DNA of 64,000 nucleotides from Solwaraspora sp. WMMD1047 (GTDB lineage: Bacteria > Actinomycetota > Actinomycetes > Mycobacteriales > Micromonosporaceae), in assembly GCF_029626155.1 (NCBI RefSeq), contig NZ_JARUBL010000001.1, positions 5,188,501 to 5,252,500 on the forward strand, written 5' to 3'. Numbering within the stretch: the first letter of the stretch is position 1; each line of letters starts with the position of its first letter. Under the pieces are notes generated by a model. It did not search any database. It was not told the origin of the DNA and saw only the letters and a program-made list of their open reading frames with translations. Both the position numbers and the translations under genes were made by a program. Below, piece after piece: positions 27,448 through 37,100 of this stretch.

Positions 27448-28803
27448 TTGACCGACGATGTCCTGGTCGTACACGGAGGTTCACCCCTCACCGGGCAGAT
27501 CCGGGTCCGCGGCGCCAAGAACCTGGTCTCCAAGGCGATGGTCGCCAGCCTGCTCGGCGACAAGCCCAGCCGGCTGTTCGACGTACCGCGCATCCGCGAC
27601 GTCGAGGTGGTCCGCGGACTGCTCGAACTGCACGGGGTCAAGGTGACCGACGGAGACGAGGACGGCGAGTTGGTCTTCGACCCGGCCAACGTGGAGAGCG
27701 CCTCGACCGACGAGATCAATGTGCACGCCGGGTCGAGCCGGATCCCGATCCTGTTCTGCGGACCGCTGCTGCACCGGCTCGGCCACGCGTTCATCCCGGA
27801 CCTGGGCGGCTGCCACATCGGGCCCCGCCCGATCGACTTCCACATGCAGGCGCTGCGCGAGTTCGGCGCGCTTGTCGAGAAGACCCCCGAGGGCCTGCAC
27901 CTGACCGCCCCGAACGGGCTGCACGGCACCAAGTTCGCGCTGCCGTACCCGAGCGTCGGCGCCACCGAGCAGGTGCTGCTGACCGCCGTGCTGGCCGACG
28001 GCGTGACCGAACTGCGCAACGCCGCCGTCGAACCGGAGATCATCGACCTGATCTGCATCCTGCAGAAGATGGGCGCGATCATCAAGGTGCACACCGACCG
28101 GGTGATCGAGATCCAGGGCGTACCGAAGCTCAGCGGCTACTCGCACCGCCCGATCCCGGACCGGATCGAGGCCGCGAGCTGGGCCGCGGCCGCGCTGGCG
28201 ACCCGCGGCGACGTGCAGGTGCTCGGCGCCGAGCAGGTCGACATGATGACCTTCCTCAACGTGTTCCGGTCGGTCGGCGGCGCGTACGAGGTGACCGACG
28301 CCCGCCCGCCCCGCGGCGGCGGGTCCGGCGTCGAGGGCGGCATCCGGTTCTGGCACCCGGGCGGCGAGTTGCGGGCGGTGGCCCTGGAAACCGACGTGCA
28401 CCCCGGCTTCATGACCGACTGGCAGCAGCCGCTGGTGGTGGCGCTGACCCAGGCCCGGGGCCTGTCGATCGTGCACGAGACCGTGTACGAGCAGCGGCTG
28501 GGCTACACCGAGGCGCTCAACACGATGGGGGCCACCATCCAGGTCTACCGGGACTGCCTGGGCGGCACCCCGTGCCGGTTCGGGCGCCGCAACTTCCGGC
28601 ACTCCGCGGTGATCGCCGGCCCGAGCAAACTGCACGCGGCGGACCTGGTGATTCCCGACCTGCGGGCCGGGTTCAGCCACCTGATCGCGGCGCTGGCCGC
28701 CGAGGGCACCTCCCGGGTCTACGGCGTCGACCTGATCAACCGGGGGTACGAGGACTTCGAGGCGAAGCTGTCCGCGCTGGGCGCACACGTCGAGCGGCTG
28801 TAA
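27448..28803 (+). CDS. UDP-N-acetylglucosamine 1-carboxyvinyltransferase family (MurA-like)
   Basis: EPSP-synthase-fold enzyme of 451 residues that adds enolpyruvate to UDP-GlcNAc, the first committed peptidoglycan step. IRVRGAKNLVSKAM is the N-terminal signature, and the reactive Cys is in LGGCHIGPRPIDFH, the place of E. coli MurA Cys115. TDVHPGFMTDWQQPL and AGFSHLIAALAAEG are also typical. The gene has a TTG start (27448) supported by GGAGG six bases upstream; the nearby ATG at 27428 is out of frame and stops at once. Actinomycetes often have two MurA paralogues; which one this is cannot be said. Three palindromes precede it. Confidence 0.9.
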   Translation: MTDDVLVVHGGSPLTGQIRVRGAKNLVSKAMVASLLGDKPSRLFDVPRIRDVEVVRGLLELHGVKVTDGDEDGELVFDPANVESASTDEINVHAGSSRIPILFCGPLLHRLGHAFIPDLGGCHIGPRPIDFHMQALREFGALVEKTPEGLHLTAPNGLHGTKFALPYPSVGATEQVLLTAVLADGVTELRNAAVEPEIIDLICILQKMGAIIKVHTDRVIEIQGVPKLSGYSHRPIPDRIEAASWAAAALATRGDVQVLGAEQVDMMTFLNVFRSVGGAYEVTDARPPRGGGSGVEGGIRFWHPGGELRAVALETDVHPGFMTDWQQPLVVALTQARGLSIVHETVYEQRLGYTEALNTMGATIQVYRDCLGGTPCRFGRRNFRHSAVIAGPSKLHAADLVIPDLRAGFSHLIAALAAEGTSRVYGVDLINRGYEDFEAKLSALGAHVERL

Positions 28804-28816
28804 CGCCGGCAGGTCC

Positions 28817-28845
28817 GGCCGGGACCGCGATGTGCGGTCCCGGCC
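28817..28845 (+). terminator. Perfect 12-bp hairpin after MurA-family gene
   Basis: GGCCGGGACCGC at 28817-28828 and its complement at 28834-28845 around a 5-base loop, 14 bases after the stop codon. Confidence 0.75.
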
Positions 28846-28867
28846 CGGCCTTGGCTACCCTTCACCC

Positions 28868-29476
28868 GTGCCTTCGCTCTTTCGCCGCAAGTCCACCGAC
28901 CTCGTCGACGAGGCCGTCACCGAGGTGCCGGTCGAGGAGGAAGCCGCCGCCACCCGGCCCAGGGGATACACGCCGAGCAAGAAGGAGCTGGGCGTGGCCA
29001 CCCCGAAGCGGCCGGCCGCCGGCCGACGGCCGGTCACCGACAGCAAGCCGCTGACCAAGCAGGAGGCCAGGGAGCGGCGCCGCGCGGCGCGGGCCGAGGC
29101 GGCGTCCGAGTTCCGCCGCGAGGGCGGCCCCCGGGACCGGGGGCCGGAGCGGCTGCTGGCCCGCAACGTGGTCGACTCCCGGCGTACCGTCGGCACCTGG
29201 TTCTTCGGCGGCGCGCTGGTGGTGCTGCTGGGTTCCTCCCCCACGATGCCGCCGGTGGTCCGGTTGGTGTCGAACCTGCTCTGGGCCAGCCTGGCGTTCG
29301 CCGTGGTGATCGACTCGGTCCTGATCGCGCGCAAGGTCAAGAAGCTGGTGCTGGCGCGCTACCCCCGCACCGACCAGCGGATGGGCTCGCTCTACCTCTA
29401 CGCGATCATGCGGGCGATCACGTTCCGCCGGATGCGGGCACCGGTCCCCCAGGTCAACATCGGCGACAAGATCTGA
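28868..29476 (+). CDS. DUF3043 membrane protein
   Basis: A 202-residue protein with a highly charged N-terminal half (residues 1-110, including KPLTKQEARERRRAARAEA) and two membrane segments (TVGTWFFGGALVVLLGS and LLWASLAFAVVIDSVLIA), the DUF3043 pattern. Conserved across actinobacteria in this neighbourhood (Rv2206 in M. tuberculosis). Function unknown. Confidence 0.88.
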   Translation: MPSLFRRKSTDLVDEAVTEVPVEEEAAATRPRGYTPSKKELGVATPKRPAAGRRPVTDSKPLTKQEARERRRAARAEAASEFRREGGPRDRGPERLLARNVVDSRRTVGTWFFGGALVVLLGSSPTMPPVVRLVSNLLWASLAFAVVIDSVLIARKVKKLVLARYPRTDQRMGSLYLYAIMRAITFRRMRAPVPQVNIGDKI

Positions 29477-29491
29477 ACCGCGCCCGGCCGG

Positions 29492-29827
29492 TCAGGGCAC
29501 GCCGGCCAGTCTGAGCAGCGCGGTGGTCGCGGCGGCGGCGACCACCACCGCCACGAACGGCGCCCGCCGCCAGGCCAGTGCCACCCCGACCAGCACGCCC
29601 GCCGGCCGGGCGACGCCGGCGAACCCGCTCCCCTCGGTCAGCGCCGCCGTGGCGGCCAGCGCCGCGAGCAGGGCGGCCGCCCCGATCGGCAGCATCCGCC
29701 GTAGCCAGTCGGGCAGATCCAGCCGGTCGCGCAGGAGCACCCCAGCCAGCCGGAACGCGTACGTCCCGACGGCCAGCGCCAGCACGGCCGCGACCAGTGT
29801 CGACGTCGAAAGCGGCAGCTGGTTCAT
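29492..29827 (-). CDS. azlD: AzlD-type branched-chain amino acid transport protein
   Basis: A 111-residue membrane protein with three or four hydrophobic segments and the AzlD motif TYAFRLAGVLLRDRL. With AzlC it forms an exporter of branched-chain amino acids or analogues. The start overlaps the azlC stop by four bases. Confidence 0.87.
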   Translation of the reverse strand: MNQLPLSTSTLVAAVLALAVGTYAFRLAGVLLRDRLDLPDWLRRMLPIGAAALLAALAATAALTEGSGFAGVARPAGVLVGVALAWRRAPFVAVVVAAAATTALLRLAGVP

Positions 29828-30591
29828 CGGGCCCCCGCCTCGGACACGTCGATCGGTTCGGCTCCGGTCGGCCCGTTTCCGGCCGGGTCGGGTCCGGCCG
29901 GGGCCGGTCCGGTCGGGTCGGGGGGTCGGCGGCGGAGCACCAGCAGTCCGAGACCGGCCAGCGCCAGCAGCACCGGCAGGCCGGCCGGGAGCAGCGGCGT
30001 GGTCAGCACCGCGATGACGGCGCCGGCCACCGCCACCCGCCGGGTGTCCGGGTCGCGCAGCGACGGCAGCAGCAGGGCCAGCAGCCCGGCCGGGAAGGCG
30101 GCGTCCAGTCCGAGCAGGTCCGGGTCACCGGCGACGTTGCCGAGCAGGACGCCTAGGACGGTGCCGATGTTCCAGGTGATGAAGAGCGTGCCGCCGGTGA
30201 GCCAGTACGCCCGCCGCCGGCCCGGACCGTCCGGCTGGGCGAGGGCGAACGCGACCGACTCGTCGATCAGCAGGTGGCTGCCGATCAACCGGGTCCGTAG
30301 CCGCTTGCCGAGCAACCCGCCGACGGTGAGGGCGAACGGCAGGTGCCGTGCGTTGAGCAGCAGACCGGCCAGGACGGCCGCCACCGGATTGCCGGCCGAC
30401 AGCAGGCCGACGGCCATGAACTGGGAGCCGCCGGCGAAGACGACGACCGACATCAGGACCGCGAGCCAGCCGGGTATCCCGGCGCCGACCGCGATGGCAC
30501 CGAAGGAGAGTCCGATCGCCAGCGCGGCGAGACTGATTGCGCCGGCGTCACGGACCAACCCGGCATCCGGCGTTCGCTCTACCGTACGCAT
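29824..30591 (-). CDS. azlC: AzlC-type branched-chain amino acid exporter subunit
   Basis: Polytopic protein of 255 residues: SLAALAIGLSFGAIAVGAGIP, VVFAGGSQFMAVGLLSAG, LLNARHLPFALTVG and DESVAFALAQ are characteristic of AzlC. The C-terminal 30 residues are a Pro/Gly/Thr-rich tail encoded by repetitive DNA. The ATG at 30591 abuts an operator shared with the divergent XRE-cupin regulator, so export is probably under its control. Confidence 0.9.
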   Translation of the reverse strand: MRTVERTPDAGLVRDAGAISLAALAIGLSFGAIAVGAGIPGWLAVLMSVVVFAGGSQFMAVGLLSAGNPVAAVLAGLLLNARHLPFALTVGGLLGKRLRTRLIGSHLLIDESVAFALAQPDGPGRRRAYWLTGGTLFITWNIGTVLGVLLGNVAGDPDLLGLDAAFPAGLLALLLPSLRDPDTRRVAVAGAVIAVLTTPLLPAGLPVLLALAGLGLLVLRRRPPDPTGPAPAGPDPAGNGPTGAEPIDVSEAGAR

Positions 30592-30635
30592 GTTCAGTAT
30601 GATGAACGCACGCCCCCATGTTCGTCAAGACGAAC
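30592..30635. promoter_or_regulatory. Two GTTC-R/Y-type operators between azlC and its regulator
   Basis: GTTCA-N6-TGAAC at 30592-30607 and GTTCG-N6-CGAAC at 30620-30635 share the same 16-base architecture and lie 28 bases apart centre to centre. The first touches the azlC start codon; the second ends 10 bases before the regulator start. Confidence 0.75.
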
Positions 30636-30645
30636 GGAACGACCG

Positions 30646-31233
30646 ATGGACCGAACGATCTCCCCGGCCGAGACCTCCCCGGCGACCGGTTCGCCGGTGG
30701 CCACCATCGCCGCCGCGCTACGCCGGGAACGCGAGCGGGCCGGGATCTCCCTCGCCGAGCTGGCCCGACGGGCTGGCATCGCCAAGTCCACCCTCTCCCA
30801 ACTGGAGGCCGGCACCGGCAACCCCAGCGTCGAGACGGTCTGGGCGCTCGGCGTCGCGCTCGGCGTGCCGTTCAGCCGACTGGTGGAGCAGCCCGCGCCG
30901 GTGGTGAAGGTGATCCGGGCCGGCGAGGGCCCGCGGCTACGCTCCGACCACGCCGACTTCGCCGGAACGCTGCTGTCGGCCGGGTCACCGCACGCCCGCC
31001 GCGACATCTACCTGATCGAGCTGGAGCCCGGGGCGGTCCGGGCCGCCGAGGCGCACACCCCGGGCAGCGTCGAGCACCTGGTCGTCGCCGCCGGCCGGTT
31101 GCGGGCCGGACCGGCCACCGAACCGGTCGAGCTCGGCCCCGGCGACTACGCCACCTTCGCCGGCGACCTGTCCCACCGGTACGAGGCCCTGACCCCCGGA
31201 ACGTTCGCGGTGCTCGTCATGGAGCACCCCTGA
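30646..31233 (+). CDS. XRE-cupin transcriptional regulator, probably of azlCD
   Basis: The N-terminal XRE helix-turn-helix (ALRRERERAGISLAELARRA, then GIAKSTLSQLEAGTGNPS) is followed by a C-terminal cupin (EHLVVAAGRLRAGPATEPV, LGPGDYATFAGDLSHRYEA). 195 residues. Such proteins sense small molecules through the cupin; here probably an amino acid or derivative exported by AzlCD. The 3' end overlaps the convergent ABC ATPase gene by 17 bases. Confidence 0.9.
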   Translation: MDRTISPAETSPATGSPVATIAAALRRERERAGISLAELARRAGIAKSTLSQLEAGTGNPSVETVWALGVALGVPFSRLVEQPAPVVKVIRAGEGPRLRSDHADFAGTLLSAGSPHARRDIYLIELEPGAVRAAEAHTPGSVEHLVVAAGRLRAGPATEPVELGPGDYATFAGDLSHRYEALTPGTFAVLVMEHP

Positions 31234-32293
31234 CCGGCGCCGACCCCGATCCGCCACCGGCCGGGCCACCGCGGCCGGCCCGCTCGTCGCGGTCGCCGGC
31301 CAGCTCGACCCTGCCAGCTTGCTCGCCGCCGGCCGGCTCGCCGTAGAGCCGGGCCACCACCTCCTCGATGTCCGGCTCGACGATGGAGATGTCGCGCAGG
31401 GCGGCCAGCCCGGACAGCCGCGACACCACCTGCGCCGCGGTCATCGACTCGCAGGCCAGCACCAACCGGCGGCCGTCGGCCGCCACCCGGCTGACCGGGG
31501 CACCGGGTAGCTCCGGCGTCCGCGCGAGCGGCTCGTCCAGGTCGACCACCACCAGCCGGCGCGTGCCGTACCGGGCGTGCAGCGCCTCGATCGAACCGTC
31601 GTGCACCACCCGGCCATGGTCGATCACCACCAGCCGCCGGCAGAGCCGTTCGATGTCGGCCAGGTCGTGCGTGGTGAGCAGCAGCGTGGTGTCGCCGGCC
31701 CGACCCAGCTCGGCCAGGAAGCTCCGGACGGCCTGCTTGCTCAGCACGTCCAGGCCGATCGTCGGTTCGTCGAGGAAGAGCACCGCCGGCCCGTGCAGCA
31801 ACGCGGCCGTCAACTCGCCGCGCATCCGCTGGCCGAGGGAGAGCTGCCGGACCGGGACGTCGAGGAAGCCGCCCAGGTCGAGCAGGTCGCGGCAGCGGCG
31901 CAGCCGGGCGGCGTGCTCGGCCGCCGGCACCCGGTAGATGTGCCGCAGCAGGTCGAACGAGTCCCGCAGCTGCAGGTCCCACCAGAGCTGGGACCGCTGG
32001 CCGAAGACCACGCCGATCCGCCGCGCGAGCCGGGTCCGCTGCGGCACCGGCGCGAGCCCGCAGACCCGGACGTGGCCGGCCGACGGGGTCAGCACCCCGG
32101 TGAGCATCTTCAGGGTGGTGGACTTGCCGGCCCCGTTCGGGCCGATGTAGCCGACCATCTCACCGCGCTCCACGGCCAGGTCGACGCCGTCCACCGCCGC
32201 GATCACCCGGTTGCGGCGTCGCAACCGCCCGTCGCGGACCCGTACCACGAAGTCCTTGCGCAGCCCGCGCAGCTCGACCACCGGCTCCGTCAT
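31217..32293 (-). CDS. ABC transporter ATP-binding protein
   Basis: ATPase of an ABC-2 type exporter, 358 residues. Walker A GPNGAGKS, Q-loop FGQRSQLWWD, signature LSLGQRMR, Walker B VLFLDEPTIGLD and switch TTHDLADIE are complete. The C-terminal extension of about 100 residues includes a regulatory-like domain and a Gly/Arg-rich tail. It is the last gene of an operon with two permease genes. The family (ABC-2 with paired DUF990-like permeases) is often linked to export of unknown substrates. Confidence 0.92.
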   Translation of the reverse strand: MTEPVVELRGLRKDFVVRVRDGRLRRRNRVIAAVDGVDLAVERGEMVGYIGPNGAGKSTTLKMLTGVLTPSAGHVRVCGLAPVPQRTRLARRIGVVFGQRSQLWWDLQLRDSFDLLRHIYRVPAAEHAARLRRCRDLLDLGGFLDVPVRQLSLGQRMRGELTAALLHGPAVLFLDEPTIGLDVLSKQAVRSFLAELGRAGDTTLLLTTHDLADIERLCRRLVVIDHGRVVHDGSIEALHARYGTRRLVVVDLDEPLARTPELPGAPVSRVAADGRRLVLACESMTAAQVVSRLSGLAALRDISIVEPDIEEVVARLYGEPAGGEQAGRVELAGDRDERAGRGGPAGGGSGSAPVRGAP

Positions 32294-32328
32294 CTGCCGC
32301 TCCCCTCGCTCGTCGTTGCCCGCCCGGC

Positions 32329-33144
32329 TCACGAGCCGGTGCCGCGGTACCGGCGCACGCCGAGCCGCCACAGCCCGCCGGCGCCGGCGGCGGCGATCGC
32401 GGCCACCGCCGGCGAGGCCCAGCCGACCCAGCCCGGCAGGCCGAGCGGGTCGGCCCGGCCGAGCAGCGCCAGCGCCGGGTGATAGGCGACAAAGGCGAAC
32501 CCCAGGCCGTACGCGAAGACCGCCCGGAACCATCCGCCGTAGACGGTCATCGGGTACGTGGTGAAGTCCCGCCCGCCGTAGGTGAAGGCGTTGCCCAGCT
32601 CGCCGGAGTCGATCCACCAGAACGCCACGGTGGCCGCCGCCACGAAGATCGCGCCGAAGAAGGCCGCCGCGGCCAGCGGCGCCAGCACCGCCAGGGCCAG
32701 CCGGGCCGGCGTCCACGACACGTCGGCGGCGACCAGTGCCACCACCAGCACGGTGGTGCCGAACAGTGCCCGGGACAGCTTGCGCAGCGGCAGATCCATC
32801 AACACCAACTGCGGCAGTACGCCCAACGGCCGGACCAGCACCGCGTCCAGCCGGCCGGTCCGGACGTAGCTGCGGAGGTGGTCGATGTTGCCCACCGTCA
32901 GGTCGGCGAGGGCGAACCCGCAGGAGGAGAGCCCCACCATCAGCATCGCCTCGCGTACCTCGAACCCGCCGATGGTGCGGGTGACCTGGAAGAGCACGAG
33001 CACGGTCAGCACGTCGAAGACGGTGGAGCCGACGTTGGCCGCCAGATCGACCGCGAACGAGGCGCGGTAGGAGGCCTGTGACCTGGCCTGCCCGCGCAGC
33101 AGCGCCAGGTAGGCCCGCCCGGCGCCGGCCGTCCGGTCAGCCAC
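32329..33144 (-). CDS. ABC-2 family transporter permease (second)
   Basis: Membrane protein of 271 residues with about six hydrophobic segments (FDVLTVLVLFQVTRTIGG, ALFGTTVLVVALVAADV, AFFGAIFVAAATVAFWWI) of the DUF990/ABC-2 type. GTG at 33144 overlaps the end of the upstream permease gene by 8 bases, so the two are coupled. It pairs with the other permease as a heterodimeric channel; substrate unknown. Confidence 0.85.
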   Translation of the reverse strand: MADRTAGAGRAYLALLRGQARSQASYRASFAVDLAANVGSTVFDVLTVLVLFQVTRTIGGFEVREAMLMVGLSSCGFALADLTVGNIDHLRSYVRTGRLDAVLVRPLGVLPQLVLMDLPLRKLSRALFGTTVLVVALVAADVSWTPARLALAVLAPLAAAAFFGAIFVAAATVAFWWIDSGELGNAFTYGGRDFTTYPMTVYGGWFRAVFAYGLGFAFVAYHPALALLGRADPLGLPGWVGWASPAVAAIAAAGAGGLWRLGVRRYRGTGS

Positions 33145-33991
33145 CCTGCACCACCAGCCGCCGCTCCGCCCGGCGCTGCACGGCCCGGCAGGCCAGGATG
33201 ATGAGCACCGCCCAGCCGGCCTGCAGCACCACGGACGCGAGCTGCGTCGACGGGCGGTCGCGCTCCACCGCCACGTCCAGCGGTATCTGCAGGAGACTCG
33301 GGAACGGGGTGCCGATCCAGAGCGGCAGCGCGAGCCAGTCGGGCAGGAACCGCAGCGGGAAGTACAGCCCGGCCAGCACGCCGCTGCCAAGCCCCCAGAC
33401 GGTGAGCGGTCCACGCGCGTCGTGCAGCCAGTACGCGGTGGCGTTGACCAGGTATCGGCACCCGAAGCAGACCACCACGGCCAGGGCGGCGGAGAGCACG
33501 AAGAGCGGCCCGGTGAACCAGCGGTCGGGCAGGTGCATCTCGAAGAAGAGCGGTGCGGTCAGCACCGGCGGCAGGAAGCGGGTCATCGCCGCGTGCCCGG
33601 CCCGGCCGAGGTCGGCCGCGAGGTAGCTGACCACCGGGTGCACCGGCCGCAGCAGGTCGCTCGCCACCTCGCCGGTGCGGATCCGCTCGGCCAGGTCGGT
33701 CCAGCCGCCGATCCAGACGACGGCGAGCAGGCCCTGCCCCACCCAGACGAAGGTGACAAGCTGCGCGGGCCGGTAGCCGGCGACGGCACCGCCGGCCCCG
33801 GCCGCCACCGCGAGCAGGACGTAGCACCGCAGGAATCCGAAGACGGTGTTGGTGAAAGCTCCGGCGAGCGTCGCCTGGCGGTAGGTAGAGTACCGACGAA
33901 ACCCCGATCCGGTTATCGCGGTAAATGTCCGAAACCATAGAATAATGTTTCGGATGAGGGGCGGTGGCACAGTGGCGGTGAACAAGCCCAC
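33137..33991 (-). CDS. ABC-2 family transporter permease (first)
   Basis: First gene of the ABC exporter operon, 284 residues with about six membrane segments and the DUF990-family phrases RQATLAGAFTNTVFGFLRCY and DLAERIRTGEVASDLLRPVH. The start is GTG at 33991 with AAGGAGG about 10 bases upstream. The frame stays open far beyond the start, antisense to the next gene, but that extension is Pro/Arg/Gly-rich shadow sequence and was not accepted. It is divergent from the large WG-repeat protein. Confidence 0.86.
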   Translation of the reverse strand: MGLFTATVPPPLIRNIILWFRTFTAITGSGFRRYSTYRQATLAGAFTNTVFGFLRCYVLLAVAAGAGGAVAGYRPAQLVTFVWVGQGLLAVVWIGGWTDLAERIRTGEVASDLLRPVHPVVSYLAADLGRAGHAAMTRFLPPVLTAPLFFEMHLPDRWFTGPLFVLSAALAVVVCFGCRYLVNATAYWLHDARGPLTVWGLGSGVLAGLYFPLRFLPDWLALPLWIGTPFPSLLQIPLDVAVERDRPSTQLASVVLQAGWAVLIILACRAVQRRAERRLVVQGG

Positions 33992-34088
33992 GCCGTTACC
34001 CTCCTTCCGCGACCATGCACCGAACCGGGTGACGTTATCCGGTGCCCCTGGCTGCCCCGCGACAGATTTTCGACGAGGTGACACCCCC

Positions 34089-34157
34089 GTGAGCGAGCGA
34101 CGCGAGCCGTTCCACCGGCCGCGTCTCGCGCCGGACACGGGTCGGGGTGCCCGATGA
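34089..34157 (+). CDS. Possible 22-residue leader peptide
   Basis: GTG at 34089 opens a 22-codon frame (VSERREPFHRPRLAPDTGRG and two more) whose TGA overlaps the ATG of the large downstream gene by four bases. A GAGG sequence lies about 10 bases before it. Translation of the large gene may be coupled to it. Composition is Arg/Pro-rich, so chance cannot be excluded. Confidence 0.3.
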   Translation: MSERREPFHRPRLAPDTGRGAR

Positions 34158-37100
34158 CCATCGACCGGTACCCGACCCGGTGGGGCGAGGAGACCGCCGA
34201 CCCGGATTGGGTGACCGCGCCCACCGCGGAGTGGGAGGCCGTCTTCCCGGGCCAGCGGTACCCGGGCGACCACGGCGACCACGGGGCGGCCGAGCCGCGA
34301 CCCCGTCGACCCGGCGAGCGGCCGGCCGGTCCGGCCGGGCGGGCCACCGTCTTCGGGCCGAACGGCGATCCGGCCCGCGCTCCGGACGGGTTCGACGCCG
34401 ACGGGTACGACCAGGCCGGCGCACCGGGTGGCGACCGGCGGCGCCCCGGCCGCAACGGCCGGGGCCGGGACCGGGACGCCTGGGAACCGGACGGCTGGGA
34501 AGAGCCGGACGAGCGGGCCGGTCTCCGCCCGGACAAGCGCGGCGGCCCCCGCCCCGACGAACGCGGCAGACCCCGGCCGGACGAGCGCGGCGGGGTGCGT
34601 CCCGGCCGGCGCGACCTCGATCCGGCGGACGAAGGCCGGCGGGCCGGACGCGACGGGCGCGGCGCCCCGCCCGGCGGCCGGCCGACCTGGTCCGAGCCGC
34701 ACGACCCGGCGCCGGTCTCCGCGTCGCGGTCCGGGCCGAGCGGCGCGAAGTGGCTCGACGATCCGCCCGAGCCACAGTGGCTGGACGACCCGCCGGAACC
34801 GCTGGGACGTGGCCGTCCGGCGCAGCGGCCGGCCCCCGCCCGACGCGACGGACCACCGCCGGGCCGGGGCGAGCCGCCGCGACGTGGCGAGCCGATCCGG
34901 CCGGGCGAGGCCGCCCGCCGTGATGAACCGGGCCGTCGCGACGAGCCGGTCCGCCGTGCTGCGCCCCTGCGCGACCAGCGCGACGCGCCAGCCCGCGACC
35001 AGCGCGAGGCCCCGGTTCGCGACCAGCGCGAGGCGGCCCGGCGGGACGAACCGGGTCGCCGGGACCGACCGGCCCGGCGCGACGACCAGATCCGGCGCGA
35101 CGAGCACCTTGACGGACCACAGCGCGACGGACCGCGCCACGACGAGCCGACGTATGACGGCCCGCGTCGCGGGAGGTCGCAGCGTGCAGGGCAACGTCAC
35201 GATGGGCCTCAGCGCGACGGCCCGCAGCGCGAGGGTCCTCGGCGTGGCGAACCGTTGCGGCCGGCGGCGTACGGTGCGCCGCCCGGACCGCCGCCGGCCC
35301 AGGGCTGGCGGGATGGGGCCGAACTCGACGCCGCCGACGACGACGCCTGGTTCGGCAACGACCGGTCGGCGGCCGCGCCGGGATGGGCGGCGAGCGGCCG
35401 CCGCCCCGACCGGGAGACACCGCCGGCCCGGCAGGGCGGGCGCTTCCTCGACCCGGTCGAAGTGGACGGTCCCACCCGCGATCTTCGGACCCCACCCGGG
35501 CTCGCCCGCCGCCCCGACCGGTCGACCTGGCCCGAACGGCCGGACCGCCCCGAACGCCTCCAGCCGGGCGACCGCGTCCAACCCGGTGACCGCGTCCAGC
35601 CGGGCGAGCGGGTCCAATCGGGTGCGCACCCCGAACCCGGTGACCGGGTCGAGCGGGTGGACCGGTCCCGGCCACCCGTCGCCCCGCCGGCCGCCGGCCT
35701 GCGGCTGGAGTTCCGCACCGGGGCCACCACCGGGCGCGCCGAGGAGTCGGCGCCGCCGGCCCGACCGGCCCTCGACGCCGACGACGCTCCCGTTTCCCCG
35801 GCCGGCTCCACCGACCGGGCCGAGCCACACGGTGTCGGGCCGAGCGGCACGGCGGGCGACCGCTCGGGCGACGCCGCCCGGGTCGGTACCGACCACCGCC
35901 ACCGCGCGGCCGGCGCGGACCGGGCCGACCAGGACGACCAGGCCGAGTGGGCCGACATCGAGCCGGCGTCCAGCGGCCCGGTCGACGGACCGCCCGTCGA
36001 ACCCGCCTCCTCCCGGCTCGGTGAGCCGGAACTCATCGTGGTCGGCCGCCGGGAGATACCCGAGCCTCGGGATCCGGGCGACGACGCTGCGACCACAACG
36101 CCGCCGGTCGGGTCGCCGTCGTCCGAGTCACCCGCCCCCGACTCGGACGAGCCGACCACCGGTTCGGCGGCGGAGGTCGCCGGCGCCGGCTACGACCCGC
36201 TCACCGATCCGATCCGGGAACCGCTCGCGGAATCGGTCCTGGCCAGCCCGACCGATCCCGTGGCCGAGCAGAAACCCGATCCGCTGACCGACCCGATCCC
36301 CGCGGACCAACTGCCGGACCCGGACCTGGCGTCCACCGCGCCGGCCGACTCGGTGGTCGCCAGCCCGGACACGGTGCTGCCGGTCGGGCCCGCCTCCGGC
36401 GCGGCCACCGCGCTGAGCGCGCCGACGATGCTCGCCCCGATCGTCCGCACCGACGACCCGCCGCCGACCGAGTCGGCGGCCCCGGCGGAACCCGAGCGGC
36501 CGGCCGACCCGGAGCACGTGCTCGCCACCTACCAGTGGCGGTTCCACCACGAGACGCTGCGGGAGCTGGTCGAGGATCCGGACGAGCTGCGGGCCATCCG
36601 GGACCGGCTGACCGAGAAGCTCGACCCGGCCACCGACAACCGGACCCGGGCCCGGTTGCTCAGCCTGCGTGCCGTGGTCTCGCGGATTCTCGGTGATCTG
36701 GGCAAGGCCCTCGCCGACGGCAAGCTGGGGCTGGCCCACGCCGAGGCGACCGGCGAGCTGCGCCGGATCGCCATCGCCCAGGCCCGGCTGGCGCACGTGC
36801 TGCAGTGGCGCGGCGAGTTCGACGAGGCCGACCGGCTCTTCGAGGAGGCGAACTCGTCGGAGCTGCCCGACCGGCTGCGGGCCACCATGCACGAGCACGC
36901 CGGCCGGTCCTGCTACGACCAGGGCCGCTACATGGAGGCCTGCAACCATTTCGAGAAGGCGTTGGAGCTGCGCAAGGTCGAGGACCCGGAGCTGATCGCG
37001 CGGACCGAGCTGGCGTTGGACGCGGTGTTCAGCCGGGTCGCGCAGAACGGGTGGGGCCCGTATCCGCGTACCCGGGAAGAGGTCCTGCGGCTGCACCGGC

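Noticed and set aside
33992-35902. N-terminal extension of the first ABC permease frame across the antisense strand of the WG-repeat gene
   Set aside because: The extension mirrors repetitive DNA of the opposite gene, while GTG 33991 has a strong AAGGAGG site and starts the conserved protein.
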